The notes below the pieces were generated by a model. It was given only the letters and a program-made list of their open reading frames with translations. It did not search any database and was not told where the DNA came from. Positions 46,148 to 54,455 of a DNA stretch of 64,000 nt are shown in pieces. The position numbers and the translations under genes are program-made. The DNA lies in assembly GCA_027486005.1 (NCBI GenBank), contig JAIXPZ010000050.1, positions 1-64,000 of the forward strand, read 5' to 3'. The DNA is from Legionellales bacterium (GTDB lineage: Bacteria > Pseudomonadota > Gammaproteobacteria > JAGOUN01). Every line of letters starts with the position of its first letter. The stretch's first letter is position 1.

Positions 46148-46895
46148 AACGTAATCCTGAACCGATCAAAGGTAAATAGGTGCTATCCGTCTCCCACCGT
46201 ATAAATTGCCAACAGGGTGGAAGTTGAGACACTGAAAAAGCACTATCAAACCCAATAATCAATAGATTTTTTTCACGGTAATCAGAAAAATAATAACTCA
46301 GGCGCTGAATCAATTGGTCAGACGGAGTTTGATGGCTGTCTTCCAATAGCGTGGTCTCTTGTATAGCGCATAGTCGATTATTTTCGAGCAATAAACAGCG
46401 CACGAGAGCCTGGTGATGTAACAACAATATCATCGGTTCTTTTGTTGTTGGTCGTGTCGCCGCGACTGCATTGGCTAATCCATAATCATAACTATCTATT
46501 GCTGCACACTGATTGAGCGTTAACCAAGAGGGAAGAATGGCGCGTAAACGCTCACGAGAAATCGCTAATACATTTAAATACCCTGAACGTTGACTGTGAA
46601 AATGGACTAGCAGATGCTGACTCGTCTCAATATAATGCTGTTCAGCCAATAAATCAGGCAAATGCCGCGTCAGCATGGATCCTGAAAGCCCCTTGTTTTT
46701 CACTAATAAAGTCACATAATCTTCGTAATGAAGCAGCCAACGAAGATGTAGTGATGGACCGTGTTGGTGCAAGAGTGGCTCAAGCACGACTCTCATAGCT
46801 GCTTCATCAGCGAAGTGGGCTGTTTTTTTAAGCAACCAACCTCCTGCGGCTGACTTTTGCCATAAGACCATTGAAAAAATGGTCTTATGGCGCAT
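46125..46895 (-). CDS. mshI: MshI/PilM-like cytoplasmic protein
   Basis: A soluble protein in the place of MshI/PilM, with weak similarity to the actin-like PilM fold (LRWLLHYEDYVTLLVKNKGLSGSML, AIDSYDYGLANAVAA, LLLENNRLCAIQETTLLED). It is assigned mainly by position, the first gene before PilN and PilO. Several Met codons compete (46913, 46910, 46895); all lack a clear ribosome-binding site. A 14-bp hairpin begins right after the ATG at 46895, so the start may even be further downstream. Confidence 0.6.
   Translation of the reverse strand: MRHKTIFSMVLWQKSAAGGWLLKKTAHFADEAAMRVVLEPLLHQHGPSLHLRWLLHYEDYVTLLVKNKGLSGSMLTRHLPDLLAEQHYIETSQHLLVHFHSQRSGYLNVLAISRERLRAILPSWLTLNQCAAIDSYDYGLANAVAATRPTTKEPMILLLHHQALVRCLLLENNRLCAIQETTLLEDSHQTPSDQLIQRLSYYFSDYREKNLLIIGFDSAFSVSQLPPCWQFIRWETDSTYLPLIGSGLRYAHTYTQ
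46859..46891 (-). promoter_or_regulatory. Perfect 14-bp hairpin at the start of mshI
   Basis: GCCATAAGACCATT and its exact reverse complement are separated by 5 nt, 28 bp after the stop codon of the pilin-like gene and overlapping the first codons of mshI. There is no T-tract. It could stabilise the pilin-like mRNA or attenuate expression of the assembly genes relative to it. Confidence 0.55.
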
Positions 46896-46918
46896 CAAAA
46901 CAGATATCATCATTATCA

Positions 46919-47470
46919 CTACGTGCCTGCTGGTTTTGGGGCAGGCTGGCAAGAGGCCAAAGTTACGCCACTCCTGGCCAATACATTAATCGAAGACCCC
47001 ATTGTAGGAACAGCAAATAAACTACTAGGAGTAACATTACAAGCCCACGAAGCGATTGTAGCTTGGTTCGAGAATGGTGTACTCCCTCCATCAGCATAAG
47101 CGGTAAATACAAATTTTACGGCTCGAAGCGGGACTGATAGTGATGCATCAGAGGGTGTAGTAATAGTCAACATGTTACCATTACTTATAACAGCAGAAGC
47201 TACAACGCCTGTGCAACCAGCAAGAGAGCTAACAGTAACACCGCCAACATTCGGTAAGTTGAAACCGCTAGTTGTTTGGACGCTTGTTTCAAGTGTTGCT
47301 AGATAAGAACGAGCACAACTACTTAAAACACGAAGCTGGGTGTCTAAAGCTCCTGCACCCCTCAATACACTCTCAGAATTTTGCGGACCTGTTTCAGCCA
47401 CAGCGAAGGCTGATACGCCAGAAAAGCAAAGAGAAACCGCAAGCAGCGAAGTAGAAAATTTATATTTCAT
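46919..47470 (-). CDS. Secreted pilin-like protein with a Sec-type signal peptide
   Basis: First gene of the pilus operon. A standard Sec signal peptide (MKYKFSTSLLAVSLCFSGV, cleavage near AVA-ETG) precedes a mature part with four cysteines and a type IV pilin-like end (NMLTITTP, then ATIASWACNV). The prepilin leader (basic stretch, G-F-T-L-x-E) is absent, so it would not be processed by a prepilin peptidase. It may be a pilin-fold adhesin or accessory subunit. ATG at 47470 with AAGGA 8 nt upstream. No closer family was recognised. Confidence 0.65.
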   Translation of the reverse strand: MKYKFSTSLLAVSLCFSGVSAFAVAETGPQNSESVLRGAGALDTQLRVLSSCARSYLATLETSVQTTSGFNLPNVGGVTVSSLAGCTGVVASAVISNGNMLTITTPSDASLSVPLRAVKFVFTAYADGGSTPFSNQATIASWACNVTPSSLFAVPTMGSSINVLARSGVTLASCQPAPKPAGT

Positions 47471-47599
47471 TATATACATCCTTGTTAAGTAACTATAAAA
47501 GATTACCCTCGATATTTAGCATGTATAAAAAAAAAAATCAACCTTAAGTCGACCAGTAAAACGGAAATCGGGCTAGAGGTTAAGAAATTTAACCAACTA

Positions 47600-47847
47600 C
47601 ATTGGTCAATGTGTTTCCTGATATTTTTTTAGAAAGCATCGCTTCATTTAGCTATTTCTTTGATCAAGCGCTCCAATGTATAATCAGACATGAAATAACA
47701 GCACTTTAAACGTTGATAAAAACCTCGTTCTTTCTATGAAAATCTCTGCGCCGTTGAAAAAATTATTTGGACATCATGTTGATAAAGCAAAGCAACATTT
47801 TCATATTGGCGCGGATTTTATTAGGGCGACCAGCCGGTAGCCCCTAC
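47600..47847 (+). pseudogene. Collapsed tandem copy of the antitoxin / squalene-synthase-like locus
   Basis: Three blocks match the intact downstream locus in order: 47600-47648 with 47847-47897, 47651-47703 with 48198-48250, and 47704-47847 with 48828-48971 (6 mismatches in 144 bp). The intact copy has about 300 bp and about 577 bp more between these blocks. So this is a tandem duplicate that has lost most of both genes; the antitoxin start codon is changed (ATC) and the synthase-like gene keeps only an internal piece. Confidence 0.85.
47824..47847. repeat. GTAGGGGC-type palindromic repeat in the collapsed copy
   Basis: GGGCGACC ... CCCCTAC copy that ends exactly where the second repeat unit begins. 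It corresponds to the in-frame copy at 48948-48971. Confidence 0.7.
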
Positions 47848-47955
47848 ATTGGCCAATGTGTTTTCTGATAGTTTTATAGAAAGTGTCGATTCATAAAGTT
47901 AATTTTTGCCGAAATTGAACATGGATAGTGGCACTAGATTTTGGAGTGGCCTCTT

Positions 47956-47978
47956 GTAGGGGCGAGCGGCGCTCGCCC
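47956..47978. repeat. GTAGGGGC-type palindromic repeat
   Basis: GTAGGGGCGAGC, then GCTCGCCC: an 8-bp stem with a 3-nt loop, with GTAGG at the left edge. Intergenic. Confidence 0.75.
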
Positions 47979-48061
47979 TCTTAAATACAGAAAAAACCAT
48001 AAAAAAGTAATGTAACACAGAAATCCACGCCTTCAATTACACTTCAATTCAAAATTAAAAG

Positions 48062-48211
48062 TTAAGAATGACGTGATAATCCAAATATTAGCCATCTCTT
48101 TAAAAGATTATCCACCTTTTCCTGAGATGCAAATTTCCCAATATCAGCTTCTTGAATGCCTAATTCAATTTCCCGCAATTGCAATTTTTCTAAAGTATCT
48201 ATTTCTTTCAT
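48062..48211 (-). CDS. Orphan antitoxin-like small protein
   Basis: A 49-residue protein (MKEIDTLEKLQLREIELGIQ, then EADIGKFASQEKVDNLLKRW) with the helical E-x-G-x-F-x-S-x-E-x-V...W pattern found in the toxin-binding part of small CopG/ParD-like antitoxins. The ATG at 48211 has GGAGGG upstream. No toxin gene is adjacent, so it is an orphan; it diverges from the synthase-like gene. It has no clear DNA-binding domain of its own. Confidence 0.5.
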   Translation of the reverse strand: MKEIDTLEKLQLREIELGIQEADIGKFASQEKVDNLLKRWLIFGLSRHS

Positions 48212-48265
48212 CAAGCCCTCCAATGTATAATCGGACGTGAAATAATAGCATGACATACGTTAAAA

Positions 48266-49114
48266 ATGACAATGACGATGATTACATCAGTTTCCCCATG
48301 GCTTAATAACACCTCACACCCCGGCTCTGATAATTATTACGCTTTAAGTGGGTTAGAGACAGACAAGCAAGAAGCCATCAAAATTATTCTTGCGATTTTT
48401 GATACTATTATGTCAATGCCTTTTATTTTGCGTGAAGATGAGATTGTGCGTACAAAACTACGCTGGTGGAAAGAAGAGCTTATTAGAACGCAACAAAAAC
48501 ACGCCTCTCATCCATTGTGTATCGCCCTTGCGCCCATTATGGAAAAATATCAATTAAATTATAATGCTCTCTTACAATGCATCAGCGCGATTGAAGATCG
48601 TGTGCAGCACAGTCAATTTCCAGATGAGCAGTCATTGCGTGATTATTATACTTACACTTACGGTATTCGTGAGCGCATGATGGCCAAAATACTTTTTTCA
48701 GAAGAAAAACAACATGCAGAAGCAATTCATCATATTGCGTATAGTTTAGGGATTATTGACAATCTAAAACATATTCGAGCACGAGCAGCAAAAACGTATG
48801 TGTTTTTTACTGATGAAGAAGCAGGCGCTTTAAACGTTGATAAAAACCTCGTTCTTTCTATGAAAATCTCTGAGCCGTTGAAAAAATTATTTGGACATCA
48901 TGTTGATAAAGCAAAGCAACATTTTCAAATTGGTGCGGATTTTATTAGGGCGACCAACCAGTCGCCCCTACAACCGTTATTGCTGCGCGGGCATTTAGGT
49001 TTACAATGGGGTGATTTAATTAAAAAAGAACAATTTCCATTGTTTACGCATCAGGTTGAACTCACGCCACTTCGCAGATGGTGGATTTCTCGAAAATACA
49101 GAGCACAATATTAA
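48266..49114 (+). CDS. Squalene/phytoene synthase-like protein
   Basis: A 282-residue helical protein resembling the trans-isoprenyl-synthase family (YYALSGLETDKQEAIKIILAIFDTI, then VRTKLRWWKEEL). The two Asp-rich substrate motifs (DxxxD) of true synthases are not evident, so it may be a non-catalytic relative such as the complex-I assembly factor NDUFAF6. Around residue 228 the frame includes a palindromic repeat (48948-48971), giving RATNQSPLQPL. Three early ATG codons are possible. Its stop codon overlaps that of the convergent glycosyltransferase. Confidence 0.65.
   Translation: MTMTMITSVSPWLNNTSHPGSDNYYALSGLETDKQEAIKIILAIFDTIMSMPFILREDEIVRTKLRWWKEELIRTQQKHASHPLCIALAPIMEKYQLNYNALLQCISAIEDRVQHSQFPDEQSLRDYYTYTYGIRERMMAKILFSEEKQHAEAIHHIAYSLGIIDNLKHIRARAAKTYVFFTDEEAGALNVDKNLVLSMKISEPLKKLFGHHVDKAKQHFQIGADFIRATNQSPLQPLLLRGHLGLQWGDLIKKEQFPLFTHQVELTPLRRWWISRKYRAQY
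48948..48971. repeat. GTAGGGGC-type palindromic repeat inside the synthase-like gene
   Basis: GGGCGACC ... GTCGCCCCTAC read in frame within the coding region. The same unit closes the collapsed copy upstream. Confidence 0.75.
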
Positions 49115-49920
49115 TGATCTAAACTATCATCCGCCAACACTTGTTGTGCATTAGCCGCATTCAAACGCGCTTGAATTTTCTTAACGCCACGACGAATCGT
49201 TTTTCGACGCGCCCCCAACTCAGGATGCAGAATCATAGTGGCATGATAGATGTGCTCAATTTTCTTATTCAAAATATTATGCGGTAAAAAAAGCATATCA
49301 AATCCTAAATCCACCAAGTTTTTATGCATGGCTTTCCCAGCTGTCTTATTTTCCATGCCAAAACTCAGCCCATATTTACGAATCAAATCCATGCGATACA
49401 TCGCGCAATGGCTGCGCAAATAATAATGATTATCGCCCATATTTTCTAAAGCATGATTTTGCTTTTTCGTCACTGAGTACCAAAAGCGCTGCATCGGTCG
49501 TTCAAAAAATTTTCCGATATGAGTGAGAATGGAACGCTCTTCAATTTTATGCGGGCCTACACCAGCAATGTTAGGATTCGCTTCAATGTTTTCTAATAAA
49601 TAATTCAACCAATCTTCTTGTAAAACAATGCTATCGGTATGAATGGATAACACATACGGTGTATCAACGCGTTGTAACGCTAAATCTAAAGCACGCGCAT
49701 GTGCTAAGTGCACGGGTTCACCGGGAATAGTTTTGCGCTCAATCAACTCAATCCACTTTACGTTTCGTAAATATTCAACTGAAGCATCTTGTGAGTCATT
49801 ATCAATGACAATCACTTTATATAAATCTTTCGGCGTTTTTTGGCGAATTAAACGCAAACATAGCTTGGTTAGTTCTAGTGTTTTGTAATTAGGAACTAAA
49901 ATAGTAACTTTAGGAGACAT
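49111..49920 (-). CDS. Family 2 glycosyltransferase
   Basis: A GT-A enzyme of about 269 residues: VTILVPNYKTLELTKLCLRLI at the start, VIDNDSQD, and an acidic VLSIHTDSIVLQEDW in place of the DXD motif. The C-terminal half is long and basic (RRKTIRRGVKKIQARL). It probably adds a sugar to an envelope glycan; the substrate is unknown. ATG at 49920 with AGGAAT upstream; the longer frame runs into a palindromic repeat and is not used. Confidence 0.8.
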   Translation of the reverse strand: MSPKVTILVPNYKTLELTKLCLRLIRQKTPKDLYKVIVIDNDSQDASVEYLRNVKWIELIERKTIPGEPVHLAHARALDLALQRVDTPYVLSIHTDSIVLQEDWLNYLLENIEANPNIAGVGPHKIEERSILTHIGKFFERPMQRFWYSVTKKQNHALENMGDNHYYLRSHCAMYRMDLIRKYGLSFGMENKTAGKAMHKNLVDLGFDMLFLPHNILNKKIEHIYHATMILHPELGARRKTIRRGVKKIQARLNAANAQQVLADDSLDH

Positions 49921-49953
49921 AAATATTCCTGTGATTGTTTCATTTTCAAAAAT

Positions 49954-49978
49954 GGCAGGCACAAAGCAAAGCCCCTAC
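49954..49978. repeat. GTAGGGGC-type palindromic repeat; supplies the rluB stop codon
   Basis: GGCAGGCACAAA ... GCCCCTAC. On the minus strand it begins TTGTAGGGGC, and the TAG is the last codon of rluB. Confidence 0.75.
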
Positions 49979-50736
49979 AATTCTAACTTAACTAAATCAG
50001 CAAGCTTTTGTACTTGCAACTTAGAAAGATAATCCCAGCGTCCTCGATGCATTTCACGCGGCAATAATATATTGCCAAAACGCACTCGGGTTAAGCGAGA
50101 CACCTGAATCCCTTCTTGTGATTCCCACAGACGACGCACTTCTCGATTTTTACCACCTTTTAGAGTGACATGAAACCATTGATTCGTTCCTTCACCGCCA
50201 GCTGCAGTAACTGTATCAAAATGCGCCATGCCATCTTCTAACTCCACGCCCGTACGCAAGCGTGTCAGCATAGAATTTGTGACATGACCACGCACACGTA
50301 CAGCATATTCACGCTCAATTTCGTATTTAGGATGCATCAAACGATTCGCTAATTCACCATGGGTGGTAAACAATAACACACCCATAGTATTGAGATCTAA
50401 ACGCCCAACCATGACCCAGCGCTTGCCACGCAAACGAGGTAGTGCTTGAAAAACTGTTTTACGCCCCTCAGGGTCATCTAAGGTGCAAATTTCACCTTCA
50501 GGCTTATAGTATAATAATACTTTAGGAAATGGCTCAGCAGCCCGCGCAGAGGGAGAGCGTAAAGACTGACCATCCACTGAAATGCGCGACATAGAAGAAA
50601 CTTTTTGACCTAAAGTCGCTACTCGCCCATTCACTTGAATACGACCTGCCGTGATCCATTCTTCTAGTTCACGTCGCGAACCTAGGCCAAGCGCTGCTAA
50701 ATATTTCTGTAGACGTTCTTCATCATTCTTCTTCAT
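49975..50736 (-). CDS. rluB: 23S rRNA pseudouridine synthase RluB
   Basis: An N-terminal S4 RNA-binding domain (ERLQKYLAALGLGSRRELEEWITAGRI) is followed by the RsuA-family catalytic part with VGRLDLNTMGVLLFTTHGELANRLMHP (catalytic Asp in GRLD) and NREVRRLWESQ. It modifies 23S rRNA near position 2605. It overlaps scpB by 14 nt, the common scpA-scpB-rluB order, though scpA is displaced here. The stop codon lies in a palindromic repeat. Confidence 0.93.
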   Translation of the reverse strand: MKKNDEERLQKYLAALGLGSRRELEEWITAGRIQVNGRVATLGQKVSSMSRISVDGQSLRSPSARAAEPFPKVLLYYKPEGEICTLDDPEGRKTVFQALPRLRGKRWVMVGRLDLNTMGVLLFTTHGELANRLMHPKYEIEREYAVRVRGHVTNSMLTRLRTGVELEDGMAHFDTVTAAGGEGTNQWFHVTLKGGKNREVRRLWESQEGIQVSRLTRVRFGNILLPREMHRGRWDYLSKLQVQKLADLVKLEL

Positions 50737-51382
50737 GACACACCTGCTCTTCTTCACTACTTTCTATCAAAAATTCCGAATGATCAGGCAATTCTGTTTC
50801 ACTCAATAATAATTCCAACTGCTCTCCGGCATTCTCTAAATTAATAAATGCTTCTAAAGGCGGTAAATCTCTCAGACTTTTTAAATTAAAATAATCTAAA
50901 AAAGCGCGAGTCGTTGCCAGTAACGCTGGCTTTCCGGGCACATCTTTATGTCCGACCACTTTTACCCACTCGCGCTCGATAAGCGTACGCAAGATGTGTG
51001 AACTGACGGCGACTCCTCTGACTTCTTCAATTTCTGCACGAGTCACAGGTTGTCGGTAAACAATGAGTGCCAAAGTTTCAAGTAAGGCCCGACTATAACG
51101 TTGCGGACGTTCTTCAGTCAGCTTGGTTAACCAAGGAGCAAATTCTGATTTAACACGATACTGATAGCCCGAAGCTAATTCCATTAAAACGATAGGCCGG
51201 CTTTCGCAAGCACTTTGAAGCGCCGCCAAGACTTCTTTAATCACGGTTCTCTCAATCACCTGGGCGTCTTCTTGCAAGATAAGCTCAAGCTGCCCCAGAG
51301 AAACAGGTTGTTGCGAAGCAAAAATAATTGCTTCAATAATAGGCAACCACTGTTCTACTGAATTATTGACCAGGTCGTTCAT
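50723..51382 (-). CDS. scpB: Segregation and condensation protein B
   Basis: ScpB binds ScpA and Smc in chromosome condensation. The double winged-helix protein has the family segments IIEAIIFASQQPVSLGQLELIL, SGYQYRVKSEFAPWL, RYSRALLETLALIVYRQPVTRAEIEEVRGV and the GHKDVPGKPALLATT loop. The ATG at 51382 is used; the frame opens at a TTG at 51430. Its partner gene scpA lies at 57211, about 5.8 kb away, with dotA, abiE and an ATPase gene between. Confidence 0.93.
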   Translation of the reverse strand: MNDLVNNSVEQWLPIIEAIIFASQQPVSLGQLELILQEDAQVIERTVIKEVLAALQSACESRPIVLMELASGYQYRVKSEFAPWLTKLTEERPQRYSRALLETLALIVYRQPVTRAEIEEVRGVAVSSHILRTLIEREWVKVVGHKDVPGKPALLATTRAFLDYFNLKSLRDLPPLEAFINLENAGEQLELLLSETELPDHSEFLIESSEEEQVCHEEE

Positions 51383-51517
51383 AGACTCTTTTGATACCTT
51401 TAAGTTTCCATGCGCGCGATTGTTACACAATTAACCGCCCATTAGTAGACTCTTACTCACCCTTAAGCTAATCTTAAGCTATAATAAGCTGGTCTTGTAT
51501 TTAAAAGAGAGCAATCC

Positions 51518-53896
51518 ATGCGTCGTAATTCCTATCTTGAACTTTTACCAAAGTATTTTTGGGCGATTTTTACTCTTGGGATTTTTAGCATTTTACCTGA
51601 GTTTGCTTTGGCAGCAGAGTGTATCTCTGACCCAAGCAAGGGCCTCCTCTGCAATACCAGCAATAGCGCATTTTTTACTCCCGCTGCCGCAGATCAATCA
51701 ATTTTGTATTTAGGAGAACTGTTTGGCAGCGTTCCTCCCGTGCTCGCAGGAACCGGCTCTTCATTAATGGGCAACCTATTCAAGTTATTTAACACTGCGA
51801 TATTAGCCTTAGGCATGCTTTTTGCGGGATATACGACCTTTGTTGGTATTTTAAATACCGCAGGTGACGGTGAAATGCTCGGAAAAGGTTGGAGTTCTAT
51901 TTGGGTGCCGATAAAAACCGTAGCGGGCATTGCTTTATTGATTCCAACTGGCTCAGGCTACTGTGTCATTCAAGTATTTATGATGTGGTTATTAGTACAA
52001 GGGATAGGCGCTGCAGACACATTAACAGGCGCCATTGTTACTTACATGAAATCCGGCCAGCAAGTTTTTGTTGCTGGAAGCACCGGTGGAGCAAGTGGTG
52101 AAAATGACAATACCAGGTACGATACTACCGTCAAAACCATTTACCAAGGTTTAAGCTGCATGCAGTCTTACCAAAAGGACAATCCCACGGTTAACCCTAC
52201 GTTTGTAACTCCGCCCACAGCCAAGGTCAGTGGCAGCACCGCGGTCTATGATTTTTTAGTTTGTCGATCGAATACAGGATCCCTTGGCGACAGCTTTTGT
52301 GGAGCAAACGCATCTTCGATCTCCTGTGGACAGATCACCATCACACAAAAGCACACAGAAGCTCTTGGGTATTTAGTCCAAGGCGTCAATGCCATCATGC
52401 CCAGTCTAAATTCTGCCGCTTACTTTATGGTCAATGACCCGATTATTCCTACAAACAATCCGAATGCCCTCCCTCTGATTAATCCACCTTATCAGAGCTC
52501 AATCAATAGTTACACTGCCGCAGAAGATACTTACAGCTTTGTCGGCGCTAATTTTATCAATGAAGTAGAAAACACTTATGGCTCCTATGTTGTGCAGGCT
52601 AATAATACTTTTGGATCTAATGCAGAAGGCAATGGCAGTTTTTATGATGATATCAACTCCTATGGCTGGGTCACATTAGGAAATCTGTATTGGGACATGG
52701 CTGCGTCCGCAGGTAAAGACGAAACTGGAGCTCAAAAATCATCTACATTAACCTGGAACTCGCAAACAAACATCACCACACCCGCCTCAACAGATGGCAA
52801 ATACAATCCTACCGATCACTACTCACAAAACGCAATTACCTATGGCAACAACTGGGCTACTGATTTCATTGATGACCTCATCACCACTCGAACCTCCGAC
52901 GGAAACGGCACAAATGGCAACGGTTTTGAAGAATCAACGCATAAAGACTACATTGGTGTCGCAACCGATATGATGGGCTCGCTGACTATGGGCACTTTAA
53001 ACGCCATGCTTATAAAGTTTCAAGATGGCAGAAACCCTATGATTGTGGCGCAAGAAATGGGACACGAAATTACTATAGGCACCGAAGCGGCTATGACTAC
53101 ACTGGCTGTCCTTATGACTGGAGCAGCCGTCTGGGCTGGATACTACTCTTCAGTAAACCCGGGTTTTCTTGTACTTCAAACAATCATGGCGTTTATCCTT
53201 CCTGGCTTCATGCTGTTTTCAGGAATGTTACTGGTCTTAGGTGGCACTCTCTCGGTAATTATCCCCTTTATTCCAGCACTGGCTTATTTTCTTGCTGTGA
53301 TTGCCTGGATGATTGCGACTTTAGAAACCATTATTGCAGCGCCAATTGTCGCAATTGGGGTACTCCACCCCGATGGCCATCCTGTATGGGGTAAAGCGGA
53401 AGGCGCTATTATGCTCATGACCAGCATGTTCTTACGCCCAAGTTTAATCGTCATGGGTATGGCGGCAGGGGTTATTTTAAGTTTCATTAGTGTACAGTTC
53501 ATTAATTTTGGTTATCAAACAGCGATGCTTAAAATCCTTGGGGACACTGAACCTACTAGTATTGAAGCGGTACTGTACCTAACTACCTATGTCGGATTGA
53601 TTCTCGCTTGTGTTAACAAGTCTTTTTCAACCATTGAGGTTATTCCTGAGCAGGTGATGCGTTGGATACAAGGAGGAGAAGCGGCTAAATTTGGCGGCGG
53701 CCAAGACGCTATGCAAAAAATGCAGGGCGCGCAAGAAGGTCAAGGATCAAAAACTGGGGAAGGTACAGGTCACGGGGCTCAAGAGTCTGGGCAGGCTGGT
53801 GAGAAAACTGCTGGAAAAGCAGATAAACAAGCAGAGAGAAGAGTTGCTGCAAGCAAAGATGAAGGGCCTAGAGCTCTTGGTGGCGGCTTTGGCTAA
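51518..53896 (+). CDS. dotA: DotA/TraY-family Dot/Icm type IVB secretion protein
   Basis: A 792-residue polytopic inner-membrane protein of the Dot/Icm system that delivers effectors into host cells. After a signal-like N-terminus (about residues 1-32) come the DotA marks YLGELFGSVPPVL, MGNLFKLFNTAILALGMLFAGY, GLLN-like GILNTAGDGEMLGKGWSSIWVPIK and GYCVIQVFMMWLLVQGIGAADTLTG, a large polar loop (about 180-480), and a cluster of C-terminal membrane segments. The end is Gly/Gln/Lys-rich. RBS GAGAG. Its usual partners icmV/W/X are not in the window. It is divergent from scpB. Confidence 0.92.
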   Translation: MRRNSYLELLPKYFWAIFTLGIFSILPEFALAAECISDPSKGLLCNTSNSAFFTPAAADQSILYLGELFGSVPPVLAGTGSSLMGNLFKLFNTAILALGMLFAGYTTFVGILNTAGDGEMLGKGWSSIWVPIKTVAGIALLIPTGSGYCVIQVFMMWLLVQGIGAADTLTGAIVTYMKSGQQVFVAGSTGGASGENDNTRYDTTVKTIYQGLSCMQSYQKDNPTVNPTFVTPPTAKVSGSTAVYDFLVCRSNTGSLGDSFCGANASSISCGQITITQKHTEALGYLVQGVNAIMPSLNSAAYFMVNDPIIPTNNPNALPLINPPYQSSINSYTAAEDTYSFVGANFINEVENTYGSYVVQANNTFGSNAEGNGSFYDDINSYGWVTLGNLYWDMAASAGKDETGAQKSSTLTWNSQTNITTPASTDGKYNPTDHYSQNAITYGNNWATDFIDDLITTRTSDGNGTNGNGFEESTHKDYIGVATDMMGSLTMGTLNAMLIKFQDGRNPMIVAQEMGHEITIGTEAAMTTLAVLMTGAAVWAGYYSSVNPGFLVLQTIMAFILPGFMLFSGMLLVLGGTLSVIIPFIPALAYFLAVIAWMIATLETIIAAPIVAIGVLHPDGHPVWGKAEGAIMLMTSMFLRPSLIVMGMAAGVILSFISVQFINFGYQTAMLKILGDTEPTSIEAVLYLTTYVGLILACVNKSFSTIEVIPEQVMRWIQGGEAAKFGGGQDAMQKMQGAQEGQGSKTGEGTGHGAQESGQAGEKTAGKADKQAERRVAASKDEGPRALGGGFG

Positions 53897-53911
53897 AAAA
53901 ATACATCAGCG

Positions 53912-54058
53912 AAAAAGGGCAGGCACAAGGCACGGCCCCTACCGTCTAGGCTGTCTTGTTTTTCAACGTCATCACTATTTCATTGGCTTATAGGTTTTTT
54001 TTATTGTTAAATGTGCCATTGGCTGGTGTAGGGGCCGTGCCTTGTGCCTGCCCTTTTT
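53912..54058. mobile_element. MITE-like element with perfect 31-bp inverted repeats
   Basis: Arms at 53912-53942 and 54028-54058 are exact reverse complements over 31 bp (AAAAAGGGCAGGCACAAGGC ... CCCCTAC) and enclose 85 bp without coding capacity. Each arm is a copy of the GTAGGGGC...GCAGGCACAA repeat. The right arm ends in a T-tract and, just after dotA, could also stop transcription. Confidence 0.8.
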
Positions 54059-54091
54059 TTGATTAATCAGATTTATGGGTAATGACATACC

Positions 54092-54289
54092 ATGGACGCA
54101 GCATTGTTTGAAAAACTAGTAGAAAGCATGACCAAAAGAAATATTGGTGATGAAATTATTGAAGGAATGGCGTCTGCAGTTCACTATATGCAAGGAAAAA
54201 AAACGCGCGCCGTTGCCCATAAAATAAATATCCCTGTTGAAATAGACATAGATGCTGAAAATATTTTGGAGCAATGTGGCTCGATCTGA
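54092..54289 (+). CDS. Small antitoxin-like protein, possibly truncated
   Basis: A 65-residue protein. Its start (MDAALFEKLVESMTKRNIGD) resembles the N-terminus of HigA/NadS-type antitoxins (MDxxLFxxLxxSxKE), but the helix-turn-helix part that follows in those is missing. It may be a remnant or a small stand-alone gene. It overlaps the scpA 3' remnant on the other strand and has no adjacent toxin. Confidence 0.4.
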   Translation: MDAALFEKLVESMTKRNIGDEIIEGMASAVHYMQGKKTRAVAHKINIPVEIDIDAENILEQCGSI

Positions 54290-54317
54290 TCTATTTATAG
54301 CCCAATCATCAAAAAAC

Positions 54318-54370
54318 GCAAACGCTATTTGTCGAAAATAAATCAGACCCAATGGCCCTGCCTGGATAAT
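54318..54370 (-). pseudogene. Duplicated 3' end of scpA
   Basis: On the minus strand this reads KIIQAGPLGLIYFRQIAF, matching the scpA end (EIVQAEPMSPIYLRQIVI) at 57211-57270. The DNA is about 80% identical over some 50 bp, in the same orientation. It marks the other side of the abiE-ATPase cassette. Confidence 0.75.
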
Positions 54371-54382
54371 TTTATAAAAACT

Positions 54383-54415
54383 GCATGAAACTTCCTAAAA
54401 CAGGAAGTTTCATGC
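54383..54415 (+). promoter_or_regulatory. Perfect 14-bp inverted repeat upstream of abiEi
   Basis: GCATGAAACTTCCT and its exact reverse complement are separated by 5 nt and end 40 bp before the abiEi start. AbiEi antitoxins of the abiE type are known to bind inverted repeats in their own promoter. It lacks a T-tract but a terminator role is not excluded. Confidence 0.6.
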
Positions 54416-54455
54416 TAAAATCAAGTTACTCCATCATGGTAAAGCGATAAAAGGC

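Larger units (their letters stand above)
47471..48061. other. 590-bp gap holding a collapsed duplication
   Basis: No intact gene. It contains the collapsed copy of the downstream locus (47600-47847), a second copy of its left end (47847-47897), two GTAGGGGC-type palindromes (47824-47847 and 47956-47978) and AT-rich sequence upstream of the pilin-like gene that probably holds the pilus-operon promoter. Confidence 0.6.

Noticed and set aside
49921-49962. Longer N-terminus for the glycosyltransferase
   Set aside because: The extra 14 codons run into a palindromic repeat and lack a ribosome-binding site, while the ATG at 49920 has one.
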